From NCBI GenBank assembly GCA_943370385.1, contig CALRQT020000007.1, positions 62,001 through 126,000 on the forward strand: a stretch of 64,000 nt of DNA, read 5' to 3'. The stretch's first letter is position 1. Each line of letters begins with the position of its first letter. The notes beneath the pieces are model-generated. The model worked only from the letters and a program-made list of their open reading frames with translations, was not told where the DNA came from and searched no databases. Positions 31,874 to 40,348 of the stretch are shown here, piece by piece. Source of the DNA: BAIKAL-G1 sp943370385. GTDB lineage: Bacteria > Cyanobacteriota > Cyanobacteriia > PCC-6307 > Cyanobiaceae. A program made the translations under genes and the position numbers.

Positions 31874-32929
31874 ATGGCAGCCCCCTTGACCCGACTGGCT
31901 TACCAGACCCTGCAGCAGGGCAAGAGCCTGATGGGGCTGGCCCACAAGGAAGTCAGCCTGCGCCTCATGGGCGCCCTGGCCCCGGAGGGAGCTCCGAGCT
32001 CGGTGGCGGTGCCGCCCCAGATGCTGCAGGCCATGCAGGCCTCCTTCCAACGCCTACTCGATGTGGATTGGGAGGAAGCGGAGCAGGGGATTTATCCCCC
32101 CTCTCTGCTCTTTGATGCGCCTTGGCTGGAATGGGCCAGCCGCTACCCCTTGGTCTGGCTCGATCTGCCCGCCACTTGGAACCGCCGCAAACAACGCCGC
32201 GTGGACGATCTGCCGGCCACGGTGAACCGCAGCGACTATCCCAGCTACTACCTGCAGAACTTCCACCACCAGACCGACGGCTACCTGAGCGACCACTCCG
32301 CCTCCCTCTACGACCTGCAGGTGGAAATCCTGTTTAACGGCACCGCCGATCCAATGCGGCGGCGCATCCTGAAGCCCCTGGTTTGGGGCCTGCGGGCCTT
32401 CGCCGATCGGCCCGCCAGCCAGCTGCGGGTGCTTGATGTGGCCACCGGCACGGGCCGCACCCTGCGCCAGATCCGTGCCGCCCTGCCCGAGGCCCGCCTG
32501 GTGGGCCTGGACCTCTCCAGCGCCTACCTGCGCCAGGCCAACCGCTGGCTCAGCCAGCTGCCGAACGAATTGCCCCAGCTCGTCCAAGGCAATGGCGAAG
32601 CCATGCCCTTTGCCGACGCCAGCATGCAGGCCGTGACCTGCGTGTTCCTCATGCATGAGCTACCGGCGGAGGCACGCCAGAACGTGCTCAACGACTGCTG
32701 GCGCGTGCTCGAACCCGGCGGCGTGCTGGTGCTGGCGGATTCGGTTCAATTAGCCGATGCGCCCCAATTCCGCCCCGCCATGGAGAACTTCCGCCGCATG
32801 TTCCATGAGCCCTACTACCGCGATTACATCAGCGATGACATCGACGCCCGCCTAACTGCGGCCGGATTCAAGGCCGTTCGGGCCGAATCCCACCTAATGA
32901 CGCGCGTCTGGACAGCGACGAAGTCCTGA
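31874..32929 (+). CDS. SAM-dependent methyltransferase (class I)
   Basis: A 351-residue protein. The N-terminal 150 residues are a lineage-specific extension (YPSYYLQNFHHQTDGYLSDH is typical), followed by a Rossmann methyltransferase: motif I VLDVATGTGRTLRQI, acidic strand-2 end VGLDLSSAYL, the strand-4 region FLMHELPAEARQNVL and LEPGGVLVLADSVQ. It is of the UbiE-like class found in cyanobacteria, but not MenG itself. The substrate is unknown. Start ATG at 31874. Confidence 0.85.
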   Translation: MAAPLTRLAYQTLQQGKSLMGLAHKEVSLRLMGALAPEGAPSSVAVPPQMLQAMQASFQRLLDVDWEEAEQGIYPPSLLFDAPWLEWASRYPLVWLDLPATWNRRKQRRVDDLPATVNRSDYPSYYLQNFHHQTDGYLSDHSASLYDLQVEILFNGTADPMRRRILKPLVWGLRAFADRPASQLRVLDVATGTGRTLRQIRAALPEARLVGLDLSSAYLRQANRWLSQLPNELPQLVQGNGEAMPFADASMQAVTCVFLMHELPAEARQNVLNDCWRVLEPGGVLVLADSVQLADAPQFRPAMENFRRMFHEPYYRDYISDDIDARLTAAGFKAVRAESHLMTRVWTATKS

Positions 32930-32990
32930 CCGGCCCCTTGCATCAACGCGTCTAGCCCATAGGGTTTAACCACTCCGGTTTAGCGATCGA

Positions 32991-33284
32991 ATGGCCAATC
33001 CGTTCAGCGTGAGGTGGTTGGAGGGCTGGACCTTCCAAACCGTGCTGATGGAGGGTGCCGTTCAGGTCGAAGCCCACGGCTTCGGCATCTGCCTACGCAC
33101 CCCTGTGCTGCCCGGCGAAAGCCCGGTGACGGCCGCCGACCGGCTGGTGTTGGCCGAAGACCGCCGCCGCAAGACCCTGCGGGCGGCCTGGCTGCGGGGC
33201 CGCAACCTCCCTGACACGGCCGGGGCCCCGGACCTGGAGGGGGCCGCGCCGGAACTGGGGCCGATCATCCGGGTCCGGGTCTAG
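32991..33284 (+). CDS. Conserved hypothetical protein (97 aa)
   Basis: Short soluble protein beginning MANPFSVRWLEGWTFQTVLMEG. The N-terminal half (with GFGICLRTPVLPGE) looks conserved and beta-rich; no membrane segment, no metal motif. It follows the methyltransferase by 61 bp on the same strand and may be co-transcribed. I cannot assign a function. Confidence 0.6.
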   Translation: MANPFSVRWLEGWTFQTVLMEGAVQVEAHGFGICLRTPVLPGESPVTAADRLVLAEDRRRKTLRAAWLRGRNLPDTAGAPDLEGAAPELGPIIRVRV

Positions 33285-33314
33285 GTCTGGGGGGCACCCT
33301 CTGGGCAGCAGGGC

Positions 33315-33602
33315 TCAGCGGTGCAGCCATAGGGCCAGCACCAAGGCGGGTCCGCCCCAGCGCAGTGCCGTCCAGACCACCTCCTCAGGCCAACGGTTGG
33401 CCCGCAGGGGCTTGGGCAGGGGATCGAACAGCCGTTGGGCCAGCAGCATCCGCTGGCGCAGGCGGCGGCTGGCCAGGCTGCTATCGCCTTCGCCAAAGCG
33501 TTCGGCCCGGCTGACTTCGGCCAACAGAGCGGCCAGCTGGTGCAACCAGCGAATCGGCTGGGCTGGGGGGCGCTGGGCTGGGGACCGTCGGGTTTTGGCC
33601 AT
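33315..33602 (-). CDS. Conserved hypothetical, probable C-terminal membrane anchor
   Basis: A 95-residue basic protein from the ATG at 33602: WLHQLAALLAEVSRAERF, an Arg-rich helix, LFDPLPKPLRANRWPEEVVW and a hydrophobic tail (ALRWGGPALVLALWLHR) that could anchor it. Divergent from the DUF6439 gene with only 9 bp between start codons, so each promoter must lie within the other gene. Function unknown. Confidence 0.55.
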   Translation of the reverse strand: MAKTRRSPAQRPPAQPIRWLHQLAALLAEVSRAERFGEGDSSLASRRLRQRMLLAQRLFDPLPKPLRANRWPEEVVWTALRWGGPALVLALWLHR

Positions 33603-33611
33603 GGCGCCAGG

Positions 33612-33974
33612 ATGGGGCCACCCCCCGCCCCCCGTCCAGTGGTTCCTGAGAGGCCCCAACCGCCGCAGCCAGCCAGCTGGCCCGAGGGCAGCGCTGCGGG
33701 CGCCGCCCAGCTCCATCAGCAGCTGACCATCACCGATCGCCAGTGGCACGCCTTCAAGGGCCAGCCCCAACGGCGCGCCGCCGAACAGTTGGCAGCGGCC
33801 CTGGTGCTGCTGCTGGATCCGGCCAACCCGCCCCAGGCCCCCGTGGCCACGCAGCAACGCCTGGCCAGCATCGCCCTGGTCGAGAACGGCCTGGCCTGGT
33901 TGAAGGGGGATCTGCGCGATCCCGGCTGCCCCCAGCACGGCCCAGCCGCCCCTGGGGCGAAGGCAAACGGGTAA
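33612..33974 (+). CDS. DUF6439-type cyanobacterial protein
   Basis: A 120-residue protein from the ATG at 33612 with a Pro-rich leader and a conserved core: LTITDRQWHAFKGQPQRRAA, then AAALVLLLD, and VENGLAWLKGDLRDPGCP near the end. These features match a family confined to cyanobacteria with no known function. Convergent with the anti-sigma-like gene. Confidence 0.65.
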   Translation: MGPPPAPRPVVPERPQPPQPASWPEGSAAGAAQLHQQLTITDRQWHAFKGQPQRRAAEQLAAALVLLLDPANPPQAPVATQQRLASIALVENGLAWLKGDLRDPGCPQHGPAAPGAKANG

Positions 33975-34067
33975 GCGCGGGCAGCCCCGGTGCAGCCAAG
34001 GTCCCGGGCCAGTTCCGCCGCCCTTGCGGTGAAGGCGATCCCTGGCTTGGGATCAAGCCCGATCCGA

Positions 34068-34466
34068 TCAGCCAGCCCAACCGATGCGGCGCACCGACAC
34101 TTGCACCCGGTTGCCGCGGCGGCTCCAGCGCACGTCATCGAAGCAATGGTGGATCAGGAAGAGGCCCCTGCCGCCCCGGGCGTGGGGCTCAAGGGGCAAG
34201 GCGCAAGCCCGCTGCTGGGGCGTCAGGCCACGGCCCTCGTCCTGCACCTGCCAAATCAGCCAGCGGGGGGTGAGGATGCGCCGCACCCGTAGGCATTTGC
34301 GCGGGTCATTGCCATTGCCATGGCGAACCGCATTGACCAGCACTTCCTGGAGCCCCAGCTGCAGGCTGGCGAGCTGCTGACCGCCCTGTATGGGTTCCAG
34401 CAATAAGTCCAGCAGCGGCGCCAGTTGCAGCGTCGAGGGAGTGATGAAATCAGTCCAGCGCAACAC
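34068..34466 (-). CDS. Anti-sigma factor / RsbW-like histidine-kinase-type ATPase
   Basis: A 132-residue single GHKL ATPase domain of the RsbW/SpoIIAB group. The N-box is LGLQEVLVNAVRHGN, and the lid region has VQDEGRGLTP and GGRGLFLIHHCFDDV (G-x-G-L). No partner anti-anti-sigma or sigma gene is adjacent. The GTG at 34466 is the start. In cyanobacteria such proteins may regulate group 2/3 sigma factors; the target here is unknown. Lies downstream of the GUN4 gene on the same strand, 80 bp apart. Confidence 0.82.
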   Translation of the reverse strand: MLRWTDFITPSTLQLAPLLDLLLEPIQGGQQLASLQLGLQEVLVNAVRHGNGNDPRKCLRVRRILTPRWLIWQVQDEGRGLTPQQRACALPLEPHARGGRGLFLIHHCFDDVRWSRRGNRVQVSVRRIGWAG

Positions 34467-34546
34467 GATCGCCGCTTGGTATGGACCGGTTTCAACCTAC
34501 CCCGCAGGACCCAGCAACCAGACTTTGATGAAGCCCAATCCTGCAA

Positions 34547-35269
34547 TCAGGAGGGCAGGCGACCCTTGAGGCCTGGATGGCTGAGCAGGGCATCCATCAA
34601 GCGCACGCCCCGCAGCTGGTTGACCAAGGGCAGGTGCCCCTCCGGTGCCGCCAAGGACCAGGTGAAGGAGCCCGGATAGCGAGTCCAGGTGCCACTGAGT
34701 TTCCAGCCCAACTTGGGCCAGAGCAGATCCCAACGATCGCCACAACTGCGCAGCAGACGCAGCTGCACGGAGAAGCCGAAACGGCCCTGGGAATAGGTGA
34801 GCCAGAGACGATCGAGGCTTTCCAGGTCGACAGAGGCGATCGGCGGCACCTCGCTGTAATACACGTAACCGCGGGTCACGGCTGCCGGCCCTGCCAGTTG
34901 GCGCAGGATCTCACTGGTGATGCGGTCTGCCAACTCAAAGTGCTTGCCCATCAGGGCGAGCTCCAGGGGGCCGTAGTCGATGCCCTGGGCACTGGTCACG
35001 GCCAGCCAGCCGGAGCGATGGCGCAGGCGAAAGGCCTGGCTGAGGCCATCGTCCTGCTGGAGCAGGAGCTGGATCAGGCAGCCAGCCGCCCAGTCATCGC
35101 CTGTGGCATCGAGCCGGTCGAGCCGCTCGCCGATCAGGGGCCGGATCTGCTCGGCCTGCTGCTCGATCGAGGCCAACAAACCGCGGCGCTGGCGGGCCGA
35201 GCTGCTGACAAAACGGTCCAGGAGCTGGTCGGGGCTGGCCGTGGTAGGGGCGGGTGGTCCGGAAAGCAT
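34547..35269 (-). CDS. gun4: GUN4-domain protein (Mg-chelatase activator)
   Basis: Binds protoporphyrin IX/Mg-protoporphyrin and stimulates Mg-chelatase in chlorophyll synthesis. The 240-residue protein has an N-terminal helical-repeat part (LLASIEQQAEQIRPLIGERL) and a C-terminal GUN4 core: FELADRITSEILRQLAG, then SLDRLWLTYSQGRFGFSVQ and a terminal helix. This two-domain form is the usual cyanobacterial one. I chose the ATG at 35269 over the GTG two codons upstream. Divergent from mnmH with 64 bp between. Confidence 0.9.
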   Translation of the reverse strand: MLSGPPAPTTASPDQLLDRFVSSSARQRRGLLASIEQQAEQIRPLIGERLDRLDATGDDWAAGCLIQLLLQQDDGLSQAFRLRHRSGWLAVTSAQGIDYGPLELALMGKHFELADRITSEILRQLAGPAAVTRGYVYYSEVPPIASVDLESLDRLWLTYSQGRFGFSVQLRLLRSCGDRWDLLWPKLGWKLSGTWTRYPGSFTWSLAAPEGHLPLVNQLRGVRLMDALLSHPGLKGRLPS

Positions 35270-35333
35270 GGGCACGGGCCGGCCTGACGGTGCGCCAGCG
35301 TGGGGACACTATGTCAGGCCAGGCCAAGCGCCG

Positions 35334-36485
35334 ATGCCCCAGGCACCCCAGCAGATGCGGCTTACAACCGAGGCCTTTCTTGGCGGCCAAGGGCCCGTGG
35401 TCGATGTGCGCAGCCCCGGCGAGTTCCGCCAAGGCCACATTCCTGGCGCCCACAACCTGCCCCTCTTCGATGACGGCCAACGGGCCCAGGTGGGCACCAC
35501 CTACAAACACCAGGGCCGCCAGGCAGCCGTGCTGGAGGGCCTGGCCCTCGTCGGCCCGCGCCTCGAGAGCCTGGGCCAGGAGCTGGTGCGCCTGGCCGCG
35601 CTGACGCCGGCAGCCCCCCTGCGGCTGCACTGCTGGCGCGGCGGCATGCGCTCCGAAAGCGTCGCCTGGCTGGCCCAGGGCCTGGATCTACCGGTGGTGG
35701 TGCTGCAAGGGGGCTACAAGGCCTATCGCTCCTGGGCCCAGGCCCTGTTTGGGCGGCCCTGGCCCCTGCGCCTATTGGGGGGCCGCACCGGCAGCGGCAA
35801 GACCGAGCTGCTGCTGGAACTGCAAGCGCGCGGGGTGGCGGTGATCGACCTGGAGGGGCTGGCGAACCACCGGGGCAGCAGTTTCGGGGGGCTGGGCCAG
35901 GCCGAGCAACCCAGCAGCGAGCACTTTGAAAACCTGCTGGCCACGGCCCTTTGGCCGTTGCGCGAGGCGGAGACGATCTGGCTGGAGGATGAAAGCGCCC
36001 AGGTGGGGCGCTGCCGAATTCCGGCCGGTCTTTGGACCCAAATGAAGCAGGCGCCGCTGTTGGCGGTGCAACGCCCCCTGGAGGCGCGCCTTGATCACTT
36101 GGTGACCCTCTACGGCAACCAGGGGCAGGCGGGCCTGGCCGAGGCCACCCAACGGATCGCCAGGCGGCTAGGGCCCCAGCGCACCGCCCTAGCCCTGGAG
36201 GCGATTGCCGAGGAAAACTGGCATGGCGCCTGCCGGCAGATCCTCGACTACTACGACCGCTGCTACGACCATGGTCTCCAGGGGCGCCCAGCCCTGGCGT
36301 CGCTCACCGGTGGGCCTGGCCAATCGGGCGGTTCATCCGGGCCAGCAGCCCAGGCAGACCCAGGCCCGACAGGTGAACCACCGAAGCCCTGGGACATCGG
36401 CCTCGCCCCGGCCCCAGAGGCGGCCGAGCAGCTCTTGGCCGCGGGACTGATCTGCCCCGTTCCGCCGGGACTGGGCCCTGATTAA
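35334..36485 (+). CDS. mnmH: tRNA 2-selenouridine/geranyl-2-thiouridine synthase
   Basis: Rhodanese-type enzyme that modifies 2-thiouridine at the wobble position of Lys, Glu and Gln tRNAs. The 383-residue protein has an N-terminal rhodanese domain with the active Cys in LHCWRGGMRS (residue 100), a P-loop GGRTGSGKTELLLE, and a C-terminal tail of low complexity. Start ATG at 35334; MRLTTEAF seven codons later is an alternative. selD is not in the window, so whether selenium or geranyl chemistry is used is open. Followed by psb28. Confidence 0.9.
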   Translation: MPQAPQQMRLTTEAFLGGQGPVVDVRSPGEFRQGHIPGAHNLPLFDDGQRAQVGTTYKHQGRQAAVLEGLALVGPRLESLGQELVRLAALTPAAPLRLHCWRGGMRSESVAWLAQGLDLPVVVLQGGYKAYRSWAQALFGRPWPLRLLGGRTGSGKTELLLELQARGVAVIDLEGLANHRGSSFGGLGQAEQPSSEHFENLLATALWPLREAETIWLEDESAQVGRCRIPAGLWTQMKQAPLLAVQRPLEARLDHLVTLYGNQGQAGLAEATQRIARRLGPQRTALALEAIAEENWHGACRQILDYYDRCYDHGLQGRPALASLTGGPGQSGGSSGPAAQADPGPTGEPPKPWDIGLAPAPEAAEQLLAAGLICPVPPGLGPD

Positions 36486-36508
36486 GATCATTTTTTGTGG
36501 GCACCGGC

Positions 36509-36883
36509 ATGGCCGCCATTCAGTTCTTCCCCGGTGTGGACGAGCCGGTGGTGCCCGACATCCGGCTGACCCGGTCCCGCGATGGCCGCACGGGCCAGGC
36601 CCTGTTCGTGTTTGAGGGGCCTGACGCCCTGGCACCAGAGGCCATGGGCGACATCGGGGGCATGTACATGGTTGATGAAGAGGGGCAGTTGGTGACCCGG
36701 GAGGTCAACGCCCGCTTCGTCAACGGCAAGGCCAGCGCCCTGGAAGCCACCTTCACCTGGAAAACCACCGCCGATTTCGAGCGTTTCATGCGTTTCGCCC
36801 AGCGCTACGCCGATAGCCATGGCATGGGCTTTGCCGGCAAGGACGACGACGACAACGACGAGGCAGGCCAGGAGGACGCTTGA
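36509..36883 (+). CDS. psb28: Photosystem II assembly factor Psb28
   Basis: Binds the cytoplasmic side of PSII intermediates containing CP47 during assembly and repair. The 124-residue product begins AAIQFFPGVDEPVVPDIRLT, the standard Psb28 opening, with ATFTWKTTADFERFMRFAQ near the end. It has an acidic tail (DDDDNDEAGQED) longer than in most homologues. ATG at 36509; the GTG at 36497 only adds four residues. The following permease gene overlaps its stop by a TTGA tetranucleotide. Confidence 0.95.
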   Translation: MAAIQFFPGVDEPVVPDIRLTRSRDGRTGQALFVFEGPDALAPEAMGDIGGMYMVDEEGQLVTREVNARFVNGKASALEATFTWKTTADFERFMRFAQRYADSHGMGFAGKDDDDNDEAGQEDA

Positions 36884-37998
36884 AATTCGGCCACTGGCTG
36901 ACCCTGCTGGGCACCGCATCCGCCCTGGTCCTGCTCTGGAGCCTCCGGGACGTGCTGATCCACGTCTTTGCCGCGATCGTGCTGGCCATGGCCCTTTGCA
37001 CGGCCGTGGGGGTGGTGCGTCGGCGGCTGGGTTGGCCCAGGCCCCTGGCCCTGGGGATGACGCTCCTCGGGCTGCTGGTGCTGGGCCTAGGCCTGGGGGC
37101 CCTGTTGATTCCCCCCTTTGTCGATCAGTTCAGCCAGTTGCTGCGCCAACTCCCGGCGGCATTTGCGGTGCTACTCCGGCTGATTCAGCAGGGTTTCGAC
37201 CAAACCACCCATCTCATTGAAGGCCAGAGCCTGCTGGAGGGAGGACCATCCGCCAGCCAGTGGCTGACCCCAAGCCAGCCCGGGGCCCCGCCAGGAGGCG
37301 GTGTGCTCGCCGCGGGCCTCGGGGGAGGGGCCCTGAAATTGCTGGGATTTGCCGGCAGTTTGGGCAGTGCCCTGATTCAGGTGCTGTTTGTGCTGGCCGT
37401 GAGCCTGATGATCGCGGCCCAACCCGGTGCCTACCGGGAGGTGGCGATCTTGCTGGTGCCCTCCTTCTACCGCCGGCGCTTCCGCAAAGCCCTGCTGCTC
37501 TGCGGTGACGCCCTAAGCAGCTGGATGGGAGGAGTGCTGATCAGCTCCTGCTGCGTGGGGCTGCTGGCCGGCATCGGCCTGTCCCTGCTGGGCGTCAAGT
37601 TGGTGGTGGCCAACGCCCTGCTGGCTGGGCTGCTGAATGTGATCCCCAACGTGGGCCCCACCCTGGGCACCCTGTTCCCCATGTCGGTGGCCCTGTTGGT
37701 GTCCCCCTGGAAGGCCATGGCCGTGCTGGGGCTCTATGTGCTGATCCAAAACCTCGAGAGCTATGTGATCACCCCCTCGGTGATGCATCACCAGGTCAAA
37801 CTCCTTCCCGGACTCACCCTGATCGCCCAATTCGCCTTCACGGTGGTGTTCGGACCCCTGGGGTTGGTGCTGGCCCTGCCCCTGGCGGTTTGCCTCCAGG
37901 TGCTGGTGCGGGAATTGCTGATCCATGACCTCCTGGACCCCTGGAAACAGCAGCGTCTGGCAACATCAACGGGTCTGGGCCTAGGGCGCCTGCCCTGA
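36880..37998 (+). CDS. AI-2E family (YdiK/PerM-type) permease, first of two
   Basis: A 372-residue membrane protein with the AI-2E transporter layout: two N-terminal helices, a long amphipathic loop, and C-terminal helices with LGVKLVVANALLAGLLNVIP and GPTLGTLFP, which include the family's P-x-x-G-P-x-x-G pattern. It starts with TTG at 36880, overlapping the psb28 stop, so translation is coupled to psb28. The function of these permeases in cyanobacteria is not clear; substrates range from autoinducer to sodium/organic ion exchange. Confidence 0.88.
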   Translation: MKFGHWLTLLGTASALVLLWSLRDVLIHVFAAIVLAMALCTAVGVVRRRLGWPRPLALGMTLLGLLVLGLGLGALLIPPFVDQFSQLLRQLPAAFAVLLRLIQQGFDQTTHLIEGQSLLEGGPSASQWLTPSQPGAPPGGGVLAAGLGGGALKLLGFAGSLGSALIQVLFVLAVSLMIAAQPGAYREVAILLVPSFYRRRFRKALLLCGDALSSWMGGVLISSCCVGLLAGIGLSLLGVKLVVANALLAGLLNVIPNVGPTLGTLFPMSVALLVSPWKAMAVLGLYVLIQNLESYVITPSVMHHQVKLLPGLTLIAQFAFTVVFGPLGLVLALPLAVCLQVLVRELLIHDLLDPWKQQRLATSTGLGLGRLP

Positions 37999-38061
37999 AG
38001 GACCACCCTGGTCCACGAGCCAGGTCCAGCAGCCTGATCGAACCGCCGTGAGCCGGTCCTA

Positions 38062-39060
38062 ATGAACGGAAGAACCCTGCTCGGCCTGCTGGCCCTGGTG
38101 GTCCTCGGGCTGCTGGCCTGGGAACTGCGCTGGGTCCTGCTGGTGCTATTTGGCGCCGTGGTGGTGGCGGTGGCCCTGGATGTGCCTGTGAGCTTGCTGC
38201 GCCGCCTGCTGCCGCTACAGCGACCCCTGGCGCTGCTGATTGTGCTTGCCGTGCTGGTGCTGCTGGGCTGGAACCTGGGGGGCGTGTTGCTGCCCGATCT
38301 GATCGCCCAGGCCCAGGAGTTCACGCGCCTGGCGCCGATCCTGCTGCAGCGAGTGAGCCACTTCGCCACGGAAGTGCCAGCCCTGAACGGCATCGAGCGG
38401 CAGATCACCTCCTTTACCAGCTGGGACAAGTTGCAACCCCTTGGCAGCCAGCTGCTGGGCTTTGCTGGCGGCGCGGCCAACAGCACGATTCAACTGCTGT
38501 TGATGGTGTTACTGGCGATCCTGCTGGCCCTCGATCCCCGCAGTCACCAACGCCTGGTGCTGGCCGCCACCCCCAATGCCTACCGGCCCCTGATGGCCGA
38601 CCTGCTGCGGGATTGCCGCCAGGCCCTGGGCGGCTGGCTGGCCGGCATGACCCTCTCAGCCAGCAGCGTGTTTCTCTTCACCTGGGCTGGCCTAGCGGCC
38701 CTGAAGGTGCCCCTGGCCCTCCTGAGTGCCCTGGTGTGCGGCCTGCTCACCTTCGTGCCCACGATCGGCCCCACCGTGGCCACCCTGCTGCCCCTGGCCA
38801 TGGCCCTGCTGGTGTCGCCCGCCAAGGTGGCCCAGGTGTTTGTGTTGCGGATGGTGCTCCAGAACGGCGAAGCTTTCCTGCTCACGCCGATCCTGCTCAG
38901 CCGCACGGTCAACCTGCTGCCCACGGTGGCCCTCATGTCCCAGTTGTGCCTGGGGGCCCTGCTGGGCCTGCCCGGGGTGCTCCTGGCCCTGCCGGGGGTG
39001 GTGGTGCTGCAGGTGATCGCCCAGAAGGTTCTGGTGGAAGAAATCATGGACAACTGGTAA
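38062..39060 (+). CDS. AI-2E family permease, second of two
   Basis: A 332-residue paralogue of the preceding gene, 63 bp downstream. Same layout: N-terminal pair of helices (LLALVVLGLLAWELRWVLLV), amphipathic middle, then LKVPLALLSALVCGLLTFVPTIGPTVATL. Identity with its neighbour is limited to the C-terminal core, so the duplication is old. The pair may form a heteromer; no direct evidence. Start ATG at 38062. Confidence 0.88.
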   Translation: MNGRTLLGLLALVVLGLLAWELRWVLLVLFGAVVVAVALDVPVSLLRRLLPLQRPLALLIVLAVLVLLGWNLGGVLLPDLIAQAQEFTRLAPILLQRVSHFATEVPALNGIERQITSFTSWDKLQPLGSQLLGFAGGAANSTIQLLLMVLLAILLALDPRSHQRLVLAATPNAYRPLMADLLRDCRQALGGWLAGMTLSASSVFLFTWAGLAALKVPLALLSALVCGLLTFVPTIGPTVATLLPLAMALLVSPAKVAQVFVLRMVLQNGEAFLLTPILLSRTVNLLPTVALMSQLCLGALLGLPGVLLALPGVVVLQVIAQKVLVEEIMDNW

Positions 39061-39145
39061 GCGGCTGTAGAGCTGTTGGGCCCGCTTGCTTTATGGCTCA
39101 GGCTTCTTCATCAGCCTTCGCAATCTTCCACCTAGGTAGGCCGAT

Positions 39146-39328
39146 TCAACGCAGTCGCCTCGGCATCAAGATCAGCACCAGCAACACCGTCACAGCCAGG
39201 GGGTGCTGACTCACTGCATACCCGAGCGAAGACCAGGTGAAGTGTTCAGCAAGCAGCTGCAATTCGCTGCGTAAATCAACAATCGCCAAAACGGCCAGGA
39301 CAATAACAAGCCAGGAAACATTCCCCAT
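39146..39328 (-). CDS. Small two-helix membrane protein downstream of secF
   Basis: A 60-residue protein: MGNVSWLVIVLAVLAIVDL forms helix 1, a polar middle (RSELQLLAEHFTWSSLGYAV) and PLAVTVLLVLILMPRRLR forms helix 2 with a positive end. The start overlaps the secF stop (TAATG), so it is probably co-translated with the SecDF subunits. Function unknown. Confidence 0.65.
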   Translation of the reverse strand: MGNVSWLVIVLAVLAIVDLRSELQLLAEHFTWSSLGYAVSQHPLAVTVLLVLILMPRRLR

Positions 39329-40293
39329 TAGCGCCGTGACAGCACGGGCAGCAAGGTGGGGGCGACACCAATGCTGGACCAGCTCCCCACGGCAATGCCT
39401 ACGGCCAAGGCCACCGCGAACCAGAACAAACTGGCGCCGCCAAAGAAGATCAGCCCCAGCAAGGGCAACAGGGTCGTCAAAGAGGTGTAGAGGGAGCGGG
39501 TCAAGGTAGCGTCCACAGCCACATCAACCTGCTCGACCAAAGGCAGTTGCCCTAGGGCCTTCTTCTGTTCGCGAATGCGGTCAAACACAACCACAGTATC
39601 GGTAACCGAATAGCCGGCAACGGTAATCAAGGAAACAGCAAAGAGCGAATCAACCTCAATACCAAAAAAGATACCGAGCCAGGCAAATAGACCACAGGTA
39701 ATGATCACGTCATGGGCCAAGGTCACGATCGCCAGGAAGGCAAAGACCCGGTCATAGCGAAAGGTGATGTAGAGGGCGATCGCCGCAAAACTGACCAGCA
39801 ACGACACCAGGCTGCCCTGTAACAACTGGGAGCCGAGGGTGGGTCCAATCGTATTAACCGAGATCCCGGTGGTTTTGAGGGGCCCGGCCAAGCGGTCGAT
39901 GCCAGCAATCACCGCCTGGCTCTGGTCTGCCGCCAGCACAGGTAAGCGGATCACCAGCGTCTGGCCACCATCAAGCTGTTGGACCTTGGCACTAGAGAGG
40001 CTAGGGACCTGCTCCTTAGCCTTCGCTGGCAAGGTGAGGGCCCCAAGCCCGGCCTGAAGCTGGTCAACCGTGATCAAGCCACAATCGGGCTGTACGCATT
40101 GGCGCTCCAGCTGAATCTGGGTGCCGCCAGTGAAGTCAAGACCCGGCTTCAAGGGGGCGCCAATGCCAGGGGTAAGCCAGCTCACCAGAAGGCCAAGCAC
40201 ACTGAGTAAGCAGGCCAGGCCCGAGCCCCACCAGGCCAATCGCTTGTACTTGCTGATGCGAAAACGGGGGGTAGGGCTCTCGGTCACGGTCAC
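39328..40293 (-). CDS. secF: Protein translocase subunit SecF
   Basis: Uses the proton motive force with SecD to pull exported proteins through SecYEG. 321 residues from a GTG at 40293; six helices, the P1-type loop with GLDFTGGTQIQLE, and the RND core with AGYSVTDTVVVFDRIREQ in TM4-5. It follows secD with a 46-bp gap occupied by 20-bp tandem repeats, and precedes a small membrane protein. Confidence 0.97.
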   Translation of the reverse strand: MTVTESPTPRFRISKYKRLAWWGSGLACLLSVLGLLVSWLTPGIGAPLKPGLDFTGGTQIQLERQCVQPDCGLITVDQLQAGLGALTLPAKAKEQVPSLSSAKVQQLDGGQTLVIRLPVLAADQSQAVIAGIDRLAGPLKTTGISVNTIGPTLGSQLLQGSLVSLLVSFAAIALYITFRYDRVFAFLAIVTLAHDVIITCGLFAWLGIFFGIEVDSLFAVSLITVAGYSVTDTVVVFDRIREQKKALGQLPLVEQVDVAVDATLTRSLYTSLTTLLPLLGLIFFGGASLFWFAVALAVGIAVGSWSSIGVAPTLLPVLSRR

Positions 40294-40301
40294 AGGCTTG
40301 A

Positions 40302-40348
40302 AGGTGGGCTCAGGTTTGCTCAGGTGGGCTCAAGATTGCTCAGGTGGA
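40302..40348. repeat. 20-bp tandem repeat across the secD end
   Basis: Units AGGTGGGCTCAGGTTTGCTC (40302-40321) and AGGTGGGCTCAAGATTGCTC (40322-40341) differ at two bases; a third partial unit follows to 40348. The second/third boundary includes the secD stop codon (40340-40342), so the repeat arose at the secD 3' end and in the secD-secF gap. Confidence 0.8.
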
